Shown: positions 32,401 to 40,925, counted from the first letter of the stretch. The stretch is 64,000 bases of DNA from Conexibacter sp. CPCC 206217 (GCF_030646165.1 NZ_JAUTDO010000002.1:124001-188000), one strand, 5' to 3'. Program-made: numbers and translations. The notes: a model not told the origin generated them from the sequence alone.

Positions 32401-33842
32401 GCTCGATCCAACCCATCTTCCTGCTGCTCGGTGCGCTCGTCGCGATCGGCGTCGGCGGCACCGTCTTCCTGTGGCTGGTGCGGCTCACGCGCACGCCGCA
32501 CGGCGCGGAGAAGGTCGTCGCGCTGCTGCTCGCGCTGCTCGTCGCCGAGTCGGCGATGTACGCGAATCCGAGCGACGTGCCGACAGGCCTCTTCCATCCG
32601 GCGGCGGGACCGCTGTCGTTCCGCATCTTCGACCTGCTCGTGCCGGCGGCGATCGTCGCGCGGCTGGTCGCAAGACCGCCGGCGCAGCTGATCTCCGTGC
32701 AGACGCTCGCCTGGAGCGCCTTCCTCGTGTGGCTCACCGGCGCCGCCGTCAACGGCTTCCTGCTCGGCAACTCGACCGGCCTGATCGCCTACCACGCGAA
32801 GGCGATCATCTACATCGGCACGTTCGTGCTGGTCGCGGCCGTGCCGGCCGACCGCTGGCTGCAGAGCCGCTCGCTGCGGATCGTCGTCTGCACCTCCTCG
32901 GCGGTCGCGCTGGTACTGATGCTGACCTCGCAGATGGGGATCGGCATCTCGCTCGCGCTGCCGCTCGTGCCGCTCGTGGGCCTCGGCGGGCTCGGCAGCG
33001 ACATGGCCACGATCTTCGCGGTGATGGGCCTGGTGACGTTCGCGGTCGGCCTCTGCAGCCCGGAGCACCGCCTGCGCACGATCGGCGTGGCGCTGCCGAT
33101 GCTGCTGGCGCCGCTGGCCTCCGGCCAGCGCGCGGCGATGATCGGGCTCGGCGCCTCGGTCGTCGCGTGCATGCTGATCGGGCCGTTCGCGATGCGCAAC
33201 GTGCGCCTGACGCTCGCCGAACTGGGCGTCGGGACGCTCGCCGCCGTGGGTCTCGTGACCGCCGTGCTGCTCGCCGGCTCGCTGAGCCCGGCAGTCAGCG
33301 ACAAGCTGCCGATCGCGAGACAGATACAGGAGACCTTCACCAGCCGTGGAAAACAGCTCTCCGAGCAAGACCGGGTGAACCAATGGGCACAGGCGCGCGA
33401 ACTGATCGCACAGCGCCCGGTGTTCGGCTGGGGACTCGCCAAGCAGTACAACTACTACTCTCCCGGTTTCTACGAATTCATGACGACCGATCTCACGCAC
33501 AACATAGGTCTGGATCTGCTGCTCCGGACCGGGATAGTCGGCCTGCTGCTGTTCGTCGTCGCGGTCGCGACGACCGTGCGTGACGGCGTGCTGACCTGGC
33601 TGCGTGACGTCGACGGCCGAATAGCCGCGCTCGGGCTCGCCTGCTTCGGCGCCCTGCTCGGGCTGATCACGAAGGGCATGTTCGAGTCGATCTTCGAGAA
33701 GTACCGGCTCGCCCTGGTGATAGGCGCGCTCGTCGGGCTCTCGCTGAGCGTCTCCGCCGCGCGGCGCACCGCCCCGGCGACCGCGCCGCGGCGCCTCCCG
33801 CTCGACTTCTCCGATCCCCGACGCGAGGCGCTGGTCCGGTGA
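32397..33842 (+). CDS. O-antigen ligase/polymerase-like membrane protein
   Basis: 481 residues with about eleven membrane helices. A large outer loop near residues 320-365 contains RVNQWAQARELIAQRPVFGWG and a Tyr-rich NYYSPGFYEF stretch, followed by LTHNIGLDLLLRTGIVG, the His-bearing motif of the Wzy/WaaL superfamily. It may be the repeat-unit polymerase, with the 9771 protein as ligase, or the reverse. It sits between the GT4 and the copolymerase genes with four-base overlaps on both sides. Confidence 0.82.
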   Translation: MSSIQPIFLLLGALVAIGVGGTVFLWLVRLTRTPHGAEKVVALLLALLVAESAMYANPSDVPTGLFHPAAGPLSFRIFDLLVPAAIVARLVARPPAQLISVQTLAWSAFLVWLTGAAVNGFLLGNSTGLIAYHAKAIIYIGTFVLVAAVPADRWLQSRSLRIVVCTSSAVALVLMLTSQMGIGISLALPLVPLVGLGGLGSDMATIFAVMGLVTFAVGLCSPEHRLRTIGVALPMLLAPLASGQRAAMIGLGASVVACMLIGPFAMRNVRLTLAELGVGTLAAVGLVTAVLLAGSLSPAVSDKLPIARQIQETFTSRGKQLSEQDRVNQWAQARELIAQRPVFGWGLAKQYNYYSPGFYEFMTTDLTHNIGLDLLLRTGIVGLLLFVVAVATTVRDGVLTWLRDVDGRIAALGLACFGALLGLITKGMFESIFEKYRLALVIGALVGLSLSVSAARRTAPATAPRRLPLDFSDPRREALVR

Positions 33843-35179
33843 CCCCCGGCGACATCTCACGCGCGCTGCGGCGCTTCTGGCCGCTCTCGCTCGGCGTCCT
33901 GGCGCTGTTCATCGCGCTCGGCGCGGCCGCCGCGCTGCTGCCGACGAAGAAGTACACCGCCAGCGCGCTGATGTTCGTGCAGCCGACGAACATCCAGTCG
34001 CCGAACTTCAGCACCGGCACGCTCGACCTGCTGCTGCCGACGGTCGTCCAGCAGGTCTCGACGCGCCGCTTCACCGACGCCGTGCGCGGCAGCAGCTCGC
34101 GCCCGCTCGGCGACACGTCGCTGACCGCCACGGCCGAGCCGGGCACCGGCGTGCTGAAGATCACCGCCGAGAGCACCGATCCGCAGGCCGCCGCCGTCGC
34201 CGCCAACGTCGCGACCGCCGAGCTGCGCGTCAACCCGATCTCGACCGCGATCAGATACTCCGTGCTCGACCCAGCGGTCGCGCCGACGGCGCCGTCGAGC
34301 CCGAAGCGGGGGCCGATCCTGGTCGGCTGCCTCGTGCTCGGCCTGATCGCCGCGATCTTCGCCGCCCTCGTCGCCGACTCGCTGCGCAAGCGCGTCTCCG
34401 GCGCGGAGGCCGTGCGCCAGGGCTTCGGCCTCACGGTGCTCGGCGAGATCACGCGCAGCCGCCGCGTCCGCCAGCAGCCGAGGGCGCTGTTTCGCGACAT
34501 GAAGTCGCGCGAGGTCGCCGAGGAGTACCAGCGCCTGCGCACCAACTTCGAGCTGCTGTCCGGCGACGTCCACACCGTCGCGGTGACGTCGTGGGCGCAG
34601 GGCGAGGGCAAGACGACGGTCGTGGCGAACCTCGGCTGGCTGCTGGCCTCGATGGGCCGCCAGGTGACGATCGTCGACTTCGACCTGCGGCGCCCGTCGG
34701 TCCACATGCCGTTCGGCCTCGACGTGCGCGACGGCGTCGCGGACGTCGCCGACATCGCGGACGGCGGCGCGCGCGGCTCGCACACGTCGGTGCGGCCGAA
34801 GGCGACCGCCCAGCCCGGCCTCGAGATCCTCACCGGCGGCGCGCTCACCGACCAGCCCGCGCGCGTGATCGAGAACGCCTACCCGCTGATCGTCGAGACC
34901 TTCCCGGACCGGCTGCTGCTGATCGACACGCCGCCGCTGCAGGCGGCCGAGACGGCGCTGATCGCCTCGATGGTCGACGCGCTCGTCATCGTGATCGACG
35001 TGCGCCGCCGCGAGCCGTCCGAGCTGGAGGCGCTGCTGCAGGTGCTGAAGCTGACGCAGACGCGGATCCTCGGCGTCGTGCTCAACCAGGTCCGCGGCAG
35101 CTCGCGCCAGCGCCAGATCTCCGACTACTACGCGCGCCCGGCCCAGAGCCAGACGCCGGAGCGGCCCGCCTCGTGGTGA
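33839..35179 (+). CDS. Wzc-like polysaccharide copolymerase/tyrosine kinase
   Basis: 446 residues. The N-terminal Wzz-type chain-length domain lies between two membrane helices (about 15-34 and 159-179). The cytosolic BY-kinase/ParA-like ATPase has Walker A GEGKTT (255-260), Walker A' TIVDFDLRRP (277-286) and Walker B LLIDTPP. The usual C-terminal tyrosine cluster is reduced to a single YY pair near the end (ISDYYARP). It would set chain length and energise export. The expected counter-phosphatase is the PHP protein at 3397. The GTG start overlaps the ligase-like gene's stop. Confidence 0.88.
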   Translation: MTPGDISRALRRFWPLSLGVLALFIALGAAAALLPTKKYTASALMFVQPTNIQSPNFSTGTLDLLLPTVVQQVSTRRFTDAVRGSSSRPLGDTSLTATAEPGTGVLKITAESTDPQAAAVAANVATAELRVNPISTAIRYSVLDPAVAPTAPSSPKRGPILVGCLVLGLIAAIFAALVADSLRKRVSGAEAVRQGFGLTVLGEITRSRRVRQQPRALFRDMKSREVAEEYQRLRTNFELLSGDVHTVAVTSWAQGEGKTTVVANLGWLLASMGRQVTIVDFDLRRPSVHMPFGLDVRDGVADVADIADGGARGSHTSVRPKATAQPGLEILTGGALTDQPARVIENAYPLIVETFPDRLLLIDTPPLQAAETALIASMVDALVIVIDVRRREPSELEALLQVLKLTQTRILGVVLNQVRGSSRQRQISDYYARPAQSQTPERPASW

Positions 35180-35185
35180 GCCGCC

Positions 35186-35203
35186 GCGGGCGCTGACGCC
35201 CGC
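35186..35203. terminator. hairpin between convergent genes
   Basis: A 7-bp stem GCGGGCG/CGCCCGC with a CTGA loop seven bases after the copolymerase stop. It could end both the plus-strand operon and the FkbM gene. Confidence 0.5.
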
Positions 35204-35235
35204 CGCTTCGCAGCCCGCTTCGCTCCGCCCCGCTC

Positions 35236-36015
35236 CTAGGAGCGCGCGAAGAAGTTCCAGTAGCTGCCCAGCTCGAAGACCTCCTCGAGCTGGTCGCGGC
35301 TGTAGGGGCCGCCGCCGTCCATGTCGAAGATCCGCAGGCCGGCGCGGTCGGCCAACAGCGCGTGGACGTCGCCCGGGGTCGTCCCGTACGCGGGCGCGCC
35401 GCCCTTGCCGTGCTCGAAGACGACGAGCGGCTTGTGACGCTCCAGCATCTCGATCGCGCCGGCCAGCACGCCGCCCTCGGCGCCCTCGACGTCGATCTTC
35501 ACGAACGCCGGCACAAAGCCTTCGGGCAGCTCGTCGTCGAGCCGCTCGATCCGCACGCGGATCTGCTCCAGCTCCTCCTGCCCCGGATACGTGCGCTGCT
35601 TCAGGCCGCTGTAGCCGGAGTGGCTCTTGACGTGCGTGAAGTCGGCCTCGCCCTGTTCGTCGGCGAGGGCGGCGCAGCGCACGTCGACGGCCGGGAAGCG
35701 GCGTCTGAGGTCGGCCGCGAGGCCGGGGATCGGCTCGTAGGCGATGTGTCTGCCCGCGGGCGCGACGCGCATGATCTCCTGCAGCACGCGGCCCTCGTTG
35801 GCGCCGATGTCGATCGCGCTCGCGTCGGCGGCGAGCGCGGCGCTGACGAGCAGCTCGAGCGCTTCGTTGTCGCGCCGGTCCCGTCTGGCGTATCTCGACT
35901 CGACGAGTCGGGCCGCGCGGCGCGCCTGGGGCGCGAACGGGGATCTCAGCACGAGGCGCCGGGCGGCCGCCCGGGCCGCCTCCAGCGAGGAGGTCATTGA
36001 CGGCCGGTCGCTCAT
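35236..36015 (-). CDS. FkbM-family methyltransferase
   Basis: 259 residues. SAM-binding segment AIDIGANEGRVLQEIM (about 72-87), then HIAYEPIPGLAADLRRRFP and the FVKIDVEGAEGGVLAGA motif diagnostic of FkbM enzymes. These O-methylate sugars or small molecules; here a methyl cap on the surface glycan is plausible. The ATG at 36015 is preceded by TATCCT seven bases upstream and by no Shine-Dalgarno sequence. The 3' end converges with the copolymerase gene. Confidence 0.87.
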   Translation of the reverse strand: MSDRPSMTSSLEAARAAARRLVLRSPFAPQARRAARLVESRYARRDRRDNEALELLVSAALAADASAIDIGANEGRVLQEIMRVAPAGRHIAYEPIPGLAADLRRRFPAVDVRCAALADEQGEADFTHVKSHSGYSGLKQRTYPGQEELEQIRVRIERLDDELPEGFVPAFVKIDVEGAEGGVLAGAIEMLERHKPLVVFEHGKGGAPAYGTTPGDVHALLADRAGLRIFDMDGGGPYSRDQLEEVFELGSYWNFFARS

Positions 36016-36022
36016 CGCCGCA

Positions 36023-36028
36023 AGGATA
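36023..36028 (-). promoter_or_regulatory. TATCCT -10-like hexamer of the FkbM gene
   Basis: On the minus strand TATCCT ends seven bases before the ATG at 36015, a clean example of the leaderless layout. Confidence 0.45.
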
Positions 36029-36084
36029 CCTGTGGGCACCCGTGGAAATGCGCGAACGGCCGCGTGACAGCGATCAGGCCGGAA

Positions 36085-37563
36085 CTAGGAGCGCTTGGAG
36101 TCGGAGCGCTTGCTGCTCGAGCGCTTGGTGCTCGAGCGCTTCGCCTGCGGCTTGGAGGCGGAGCGGGCGCGGGCCGCCTTGCTGCTCTTGGAGGACGACT
36201 TGCTGTTGCGCGAGTTGTTGTTGCGCCCCTTCGACGACTTCGTGCTTCTGGAGCTTCTCGAGCTTCTCGACGGCGCGCTGGGTCTCGCGGGCGTGGTCGG
36301 CGTGCTCGGTCTCGCGGGCGTCGTGGGGGTCGTCGGCGTGGTGGGCGTCGTCGGCGTCGTCGGTCTCGTGGGGGTCGTCGGCGTCGTGGGGGTCGTCGGC
36401 GTCGTGGGGGTCGTCGGCGTCGTCGGCGGGGCGGGCGTCGTCGGCGTAGTCGGCGGGGCGGGCGTCGTCGGCGTAGTCGGCGGGGCGGGCGTCGTCGGCG
36501 TCGTCGGCGGGGTGGGCGTCGTCGGAGTCGTCGGCGTGGTCGGCGTCGTGTCGGCGCCGGCGCCGAACAGCGTCTTGAAGCGCGCGGCGGACTGCGGGAA
36601 CTCGCCGCCCATCAGGGAGTGCTCACCGTCGGGCGCGTCGAACTCGAAGTAGATGTGGTACGCGACGTTGTTGGCGGCGAACCAGTCGTTCATCTCCTGG
36701 ATGAAGAGCGGTGCATCGCCGCCACCGTAGCCGTCGGGACGGGTCGAGACGCCCCATTCCGGGAAGGTCATCGGCTTGTTGTGCGCGGCGGCGAAGTCAC
36801 GGTGCCAGGCGAGGCCGAACTTCTGGTCGCGGTTGGAGCTCCAACGCGACGCGGCAACCTTGCGATCGGCGATCCAGCTGGCGTCGTAGTAGTCCATGCC
36901 GATGTAGTCGACGTACTCGTCGCCCGGGTAGGCGGCCGACGGATCGAGCGGCTTGCCGCCGACGGAGGAGCTGCCGCAGTTCATCGTGAAGTCGAACTTC
37001 AGGCCCGGTGCGACCGCGCGCATCGAGGTGACGATGTTGCGCCAGTAGGAGGCGTAGTTGGCCGTGCCGTTCTTGATCGACCAGCTGTACCAGTCGCCGT
37101 TCATCTCCCAGCCGAGGCGCAGCGTCGCGCTGCTCTGGCCCTTGGCGACGAGCGTCTGCGCCAGCTTGGTCCAGTGGGAGTTGTAGGCGCCGGTCGCGCC
37201 CTGGGCGAGCGTGGCGCCGGAGTCCGGCAGCATCGGGATCGAGAAGACCATTCTGTAGCTGGAGCCGGCCCACTGACCGATGAACCAGTCCGGCTTCTCG
37301 ATGTCGGTCCAGCTGGCGCCCGAGATGAAGTCCATCGCGTAGGTCGGCTTGCGGCCGAGCCAGTTGGAGAAGCGATCTGCCCCGGCCTTGTTTCCTCCAC
37401 CTGCGTACACACCAAGCGTTCCAGCCGGAGAAGCGGCGTTCGCGGCTGTAGCACTCAACGCGCTGATGCCGATCGCGCAGACCAGCAGCAGGATGACGGT
37501 GCGGGCGGCCGAGCGGATGCTGCGGCGGCGGGCGGTGGAGGACTTCTGAACCAGGGATCGCAT
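36085..37563 (-). CDS. secreted GH26-like glycoside hydrolase with Thr-Pro repeat linker and basic tail
   Basis: 492 residues. A long signal peptide (to about 44, cut after ANA). The catalytic domain (about 45-330) resembles endo-beta-mannanases of GH26: likely acid/base E153 in LRLGWEMNGDW and likely nucleophile E269 in MTFPEWGVS. Then a ~95-residue TTP/APP repeat linker and a ~65-residue tail very rich in Ser, Lys and Arg (SSTKRSSSKRSDSKRS at the end). The tail could bind anionic wall polymers by charge. The AGGGGA before the ATG is closer to the start than usual. Confidence 0.8.
   Translation of the reverse strand: MRSLVQKSSTARRRSIRSAARTVILLLVCAIGISALSATAANAASPAGTLGVYAGGGNKAGADRFSNWLGRKPTYAMDFISGASWTDIEKPDWFIGQWAGSSYRMVFSIPMLPDSGATLAQGATGAYNSHWTKLAQTLVAKGQSSATLRLGWEMNGDWYSWSIKNGTANYASYWRNIVTSMRAVAPGLKFDFTMNCGSSSVGGKPLDPSAAYPGDEYVDYIGMDYYDASWIADRKVAASRWSSNRDQKFGLAWHRDFAAAHNKPMTFPEWGVSTRPDGYGGGDAPLFIQEMNDWFAANNVAYHIYFEFDAPDGEHSLMGGEFPQSAARFKTLFGAGADTTPTTPTTPTTPTPPTTPTTPAPPTTPTTPAPPTTPTTPAPPTTPTTPTTPTTPTTPTTPTRPTTPTTPTTPTTPTTPARPSTPTTPARPSAPSRSSRSSRSTKSSKGRNNNSRNSKSSSKSSKAARARSASKPQAKRSSTKRSSSKRSDSKRS
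36283..36549 (-). repeat. tandem repeat coding a Thr-Thr-Pro linker
   Basis: Short GTCGGCGTC-type units repeat across the linker of the GH26-like gene, with a higher-order period giving PTTPTTPAP several times. Such tracts change length by slippage, so copy number may vary between strains. Confidence 0.8.
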
Positions 37564-37698
37564 GTCCCCTGGTGTCGGACCCGACCCGTGCTCTCACGGT
37601 GGATCTGGACGATCTCTGGACGTATGACTGACAGTGCCAAATCGCCGTTTCTGGACGTTCGTTCTAGTCGCCGCGGGGCGGCTTTGCCGCCGCGCGGG

Positions 37699-37714
37699 CC
37701 CTCGAAAACGAGGG
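37699..37714 (-). terminator. hairpin downstream of SRP RNA
   Basis: CCCTCG-AAAA-CGAGGG, a 6-bp stem, lies about 20 bases past the predicted 3' end of the SRP RNA on the minus strand. A CTTTTTG run sits between the two. Confidence 0.5.
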
Positions 37715-37733
37715 TCAGAGCGCCAAAAAGCGG

Positions 37734-38004
37734 ACCGTGCACCCTCCGTCGAGACAGGTTCCCGAGCGCGTTTCTGCCGATCGACTCCGGCCAGGCACCC
37801 CCGCAACGCGTGACGGGAACCGTTTAAGGCTGCTTCCTTCCGGACCTGACCTGGTTCGCGGGCCGTCACCGCGCGGGACCCGGCCATCAACGTCTTCGTA
37901 CAGCACGCTGGCCTCGGGAGCCGGTGTCCCTCGGGAGGGAATTCAGCTCTGCTAGAGCGGATTGCAGATACAGGGCACCGCTACCTCCCCGCCTAGCACG
38001 GTCC
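37734..38004 (-). ncRNA. ffs: signal recognition particle RNA, large (Alu-domain) bacterial type
   Basis: About 271 nt. The S-domain loop GTCAGGTCCGGAAGGAAGCA lies at about 37831-37850 and its closing helix is formed by GTGACGG and CCGTCAC. The 5' part carries GGTAGCGGTGCCCTGTA and a following CAATCCGCTCTAGCAGAGC segment that match the Alu domain of the Bacillus-type scRNA. The ends pair as ACCGTGC with GCACGGT. With FtsY and Ffh it targets nascent membrane proteins. It is not next to dnaX as in many actinobacteria but between a hydrolase and a SDR gene. Ends are set from end pairing and the TATGAT upstream. Confidence 0.93.
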
Positions 38005-38011
38005 GCGGGGG

Positions 38012-38017
38012 ATCATA
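38012..38017 (-). promoter_or_regulatory. TATGAT -10 of the SRP RNA
   Basis: TATGAT on the minus strand ends seven bases before the G at 38004 chosen as the RNA 5' end. The -35 region is GC-rich and weak. Confidence 0.6.
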
Positions 38018-38106
38018 CCTGCGGGTGGAGGCGCGGGGGCTACGGTGCCGCCGTGACCGGGCGCCGGGCGGGCGGACGGCGCCGAACGGCCGGCGGGCGC
38101 CGCGGC

Positions 38107-39060
38107 TCAGCGCGTTCCGACAGCGCCCGCGCCGACATGCGCGAGCGTCTTGAGGAGTCCCTCGGCGAGCGGCACGCGCGGCTCCCAGCCCAACTGCTCG
38201 CGCGCGCGAGTGACGTCGAGGCAACTGCGACCGACCTCGCCGGCGCGCGGCGGCTCAAAGCGCGGCGTGAACGCAGCCGCGTCGTCGCCGAGGCCGCGCA
38301 CGACCTCGACCAGATCCAGCACGGAGGTCTCGACGCCCGTGCCGACGTTCCAGGGGCCGGCGGCATCGGCGCCGGCTGCCGTCAGGTTCGCGCGCACGAC
38401 GTCCTCGACATAGACGTAGTCGCGCGTCTGCCGCCCGTCGCCGAAGACGGTCGGCTGCCCGCCGCTGGCGAGCTTGCCGCAGAAGATCGCGATCACGCCG
38501 CCCTCGCCGAGCGGGTCCTGGCGCGGGCCGTAGACGTTGGAGTAGCGCAGCACGGCCGTGGAGAGGCCGCGCAACGACGTGAACAGCCGCGCGTAGCCCT
38601 CCCCCGCGTATTTCGCCTGCCCGTACGGCGACAGCGGGCGGATCGGCGCGTCCTCGGGCGTCGGGACCGTGTCGGCCTCGCCGTAGATCGCGCCGCCGGT
38701 GGAGGAGAGCACGACGCGGCGCGCACCGGCCACCCGCGCCGCCTCCAGCACGTTGACGGTCCCCTCGACGTTGATGCGCGCGTCGGCGGCCGGATCGGCG
38801 ACCGAGCGGCGCACGTCGATCTGCGCGGCGAGGTGGAAGACGACATCCGGTCTAGCGGCCGCGAACGCCGCGTTCAGCTCGTCCGCCGCGACGATGTCCA
38901 GTCGCAGCAGCGTCGCACCCGCGGCGAGCGCTGCCGTCAGGTTCTCGCTGCGACCGGTCGAGAGGTCGTCGACGACGGTGACACGGTCCCCGCGCGCGAG
39001 CAGCGCATCGACGATGTTGGAGCCGATGAAGCCGGCCCCGCCGGTCACGAGAGCATGCAC
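38107..39060 (-). CDS. GalE-like NAD-dependent sugar-nucleotide epimerase (SDR)
   Basis: 317 residues. Rossmann motif TGGAGFIGSNI (7-17), then VVDDLSTG (the GalE-type loop), HLAAQIDVRRSV, catalytic SSTGGAIYG and YGQAKYAGE (Y-x3-K), and NVYGPRQDPLGEGGVIAIF. It is most like UDP-glucose 4-epimerases and would supply UDP-galactose or a related sugar. The GTG start has TAGCCT seven bases upstream. It lies on the same strand as, and upstream of, the SRP RNA. Confidence 0.86.
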   Translation of the reverse strand: MHALVTGGAGFIGSNIVDALLARGDRVTVVDDLSTGRSENLTAALAAGATLLRLDIVAADELNAAFAAARPDVVFHLAAQIDVRRSVADPAADARINVEGTVNVLEAARVAGARRVVLSSTGGAIYGEADTVPTPEDAPIRPLSPYGQAKYAGEGYARLFTSLRGLSTAVLRYSNVYGPRQDPLGEGGVIAIFCGKLASGGQPTVFGDGRQTRDYVYVEDVVRANLTAAGADAAGPWNVGTGVETSVLDLVEVVRGLGDDAAAFTPRFEPPRAGEVGRSCLDVTRAREQLGWEPRVPLAEGLLKTLAHVGAGAVGTR

Positions 39061-39067
39061 GCCGTGG

Positions 39068-39073
39068 AGGCTA
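39068..39073 (-). promoter_or_regulatory. TAGCCT -10-like hexamer of the 39060 SDR gene
   Basis: TAGCCT on the minus strand ends seven bases before the GTG at 39060. Confidence 0.4.
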
Positions 39074-39111
39074 GAGGACCACGGCGCGCCACGCCACCGT
39101 CGGCCGTCACG

Positions 39112-39117
39112 TACAAT
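39112..39117 (+). promoter_or_regulatory. TACAAT -10 of tRNA-Val
   Basis: TACAAT ends ten bases before the tRNA 5' end, a normal distance for a precursor with a short 5' leader. Confidence 0.5.
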
Positions 39118-39127
39118 CCCGCACAGA

Positions 39128-39199
39128 GGGCGCGTAGCTCAGTGGGAGAGCGCTCGCTTCACACGCGAGAGGTCGGTGGTTCGAAACCACCCGCGCCCA
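39128..39199 (+). tRNA. tRNA-Val (anticodon CAC)
   Basis: 72 nt. Acceptor GGGCGCG/CGCGCCC, D arm GCTC/GAGC, anticodon stem CTCGC/GCGAG with loop TTCACAC, T arm GGTGG-TTCGAAA-CCACC, discriminator A. CCA is not encoded (CCATCAG follows, of which only the A fits the discriminator). It reads GTG codons, the common valine codon in this DNA. Confidence 0.97.
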
Positions 39200-39275
39200 T
39201 CAGTGCAGAGGGCCCGCCGATGGCGGGCCTTCTGCGTTCGTCGGGCCAGACCGCCGCCCAGCGGGCGCGGCAGGC

Positions 39276-40925
39276 TCAGCGCCGGCGCGCGAGCTGCAGG
39301 GTCTTCGTCGTCGTGGCGCTGCCGGCGGTCGCGGTCGCGGTTATGCGCAGGGCACGACCGGCGGCGACCAGTTGACGGCCGCGGCGCGTGAGTCTGACCG
39401 TCAGGGTGCGCGTCGCGGGGGCGCTGAAGGACGCGCTCGCGCTGCCGAGCTGGACCGGCGCACGCACGCCGCGCACGAGCGTGGTCAGCAGCACGCGGAC
39501 GCTGCCGCGACCGCCGTCCAGCCGCGTCGGCATCCGCAGGCCGACGCCCCGCGGCGCGCGCGTCAGGCGCACGACGGTCGCGCGCACGGCGGCGGAGCGC
39601 TTGCCTGCACCCGGGAGCGGCTGCGGGGCCGGCGGCGCCGGGGCGACCGGCGGAAGCGGGTCGGTCGGCGGAAGCGGTTCGGCCGGCGGCGCAGGCGGGG
39701 GGTCGTACGGCGGGATCGGATCGTCCGGCTCGCCGGACTCGAACGGCCAGTCGGCGCTCGGTGTCGCGTCGCCGAGCAGGATCGGCGACCCGCCGGCCGC
39801 AGCGTCGGTGTCGAGCTGCAGCTCGGCGAAGCGGTCGGCGGCGGCGAGCGCCCGCGTCGGGCGGATCGTCACCGCGCAGCTCTGGCCGGGCACCAGGCTC
39901 GCGCGGGTGCAGCCGTCGGCGATCAGCTCGAAGGCGCCCGCGTCGGCACCGCTGAGCCTGACGCCGGCGATCGCGAGCGGCGCGCTGCCGCTGCTGGTGA
40001 GGCTGACCGTGCGCGACGTGGCGGCAGCGCCGCGGTCCCAGCGCAGCATCGGCGCGTCGGCCGTCGCGACGGCGGCCCAGCCGATCGTCGCGTCGATCCA
40101 CGGACGGAACGCCACGATGCGGCCGTAGATGCCCGGGTAGCCGGCCTCGGCGCAGCCGTAGCCGGTGCTGACGTCGCCGACCAGCAGCGGCCGGCCGGCC
40201 GCGTCGGTGACCGTCAACGGACCGCCGCTGTCACCCTGGCAGGAGTCGATCCCGCCTCTGACGAGGTCGCCGGCGCAGAGCTGCGAGCTGGCAGCGAAGA
40301 AGTCCCCGTAGACGTTCGCGCAGTCGGCGTCGGCGACGAGCGGCACGTCGACCTCACGCGCGTCGAGCGGGTAGTCGTCCCCGGTCGTGCTGACGTTTCC
40401 CCAGCCGGCGACGTGCGCGATCGCGCCCGGCGTCGTCCACAGCGACGCCAGCGACGGCGCCGCCAGCGCCGTCGCGGGCGCGCCGATCGGGCTCGCCAGC
40501 CGCAGCAGCGCGACATCCCAGAGCGACGAGTCCGGATCCCAGCCGGGGTTCACGGAGATCGCCTCGACGGCGATGCGCGTGCCGAGTCCCGGCGACAGTC
40601 TCTTGGTGCCGGTCAGCACCTCGACCGCGCTCGGCAGCGTGCCGCCGTCGACGCAGTGGGCGGCCGTCAGCACCCACTCGGGCGCGACCACCGTGCCGCC
40701 GCAGAACTGCGCCGACCACGGGTCGGGCACGTCGCTCTGGAGCAGCGCGACCAGCGACGGCCAGCTCGACGCGGCGACCTGCGTGCCGCCGATGATGCGC
40801 GGCGTCGGCGCCGTGCCCTTGCCGGTCGCCGCGGCAGAGGCCGCCGCACTCGCGGGCGCCGCCGCGACCGTGCCGACCAGCAGCGCTGCAACTGCCGTCC
40901 TGCCGAGGAATCCGTTCCACGTCAT
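39276..40925 (-). CDS. secreted trypsin-like serine protease (S1) with C-terminal beta domains
   Basis: 549 residues. Signal peptide to about 28. The protease domain starts at IIGG (44-47) after a short propeptide; catalytic triad H90 (TAAHC), D137 (WDVALL) and S233 (GDSGGPL). After the protease (ends about 285) comes an Ig-like DUF segment (TSRTVSLTSSGSAPLAIAGVRLSGADAGAFEL), then a Pro-rich stretch and a final basic beta-rich module. The substrate is unknown. A GGAG eight bases before the ATG is a fair ribosome-binding site. Confidence 0.9.
   Translation of the reverse strand: MTWNGFLGRTAVAALLVGTVAAAPASAAASAAATGKGTAPTPRIIGGTQVAASSWPSLVALLQSDVPDPWSAQFCGGTVVAPEWVLTAAHCVDGGTLPSAVEVLTGTKRLSPGLGTRIAVEAISVNPGWDPDSSLWDVALLRLASPIGAPATALAAPSLASLWTTPGAIAHVAGWGNVSTTGDDYPLDAREVDVPLVADADCANVYGDFFAASSQLCAGDLVRGGIDSCQGDSGGPLTVTDAAGRPLLVGDVSTGYGCAEAGYPGIYGRIVAFRPWIDATIGWAAVATADAPMLRWDRGAAATSRTVSLTSSGSAPLAIAGVRLSGADAGAFELIADGCTRASLVPGQSCAVTIRPTRALAAADRFAELQLDTDAAAGGSPILLGDATPSADWPFESGEPDDPIPPYDPPPAPPAEPLPPTDPLPPVAPAPPAPQPLPGAGKRSAAVRATVVRLTRAPRGVGLRMPTRLDGGRGSVRVLLTTLVRGVRAPVQLGSASASFSAPATRTLTVRLTRRGRQLVAAGRALRITATATAGSATTTKTLQLARRR

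Noticed and set aside
36283..36549. Regular short repeats resembling a CRISPR-like array
   Set aside because: The repeats are in frame inside the GH26-like gene and code for a Thr-Pro linker; there are no unique spacers and no cas genes.
39199..39275. Second small RNA or tRNA after tRNA-Val
   Set aside because: A GGGCCCGCC / GGCGGGCC-type self-complementary stretch near 39209-39231 looks like a terminator stem rather than another tRNA.
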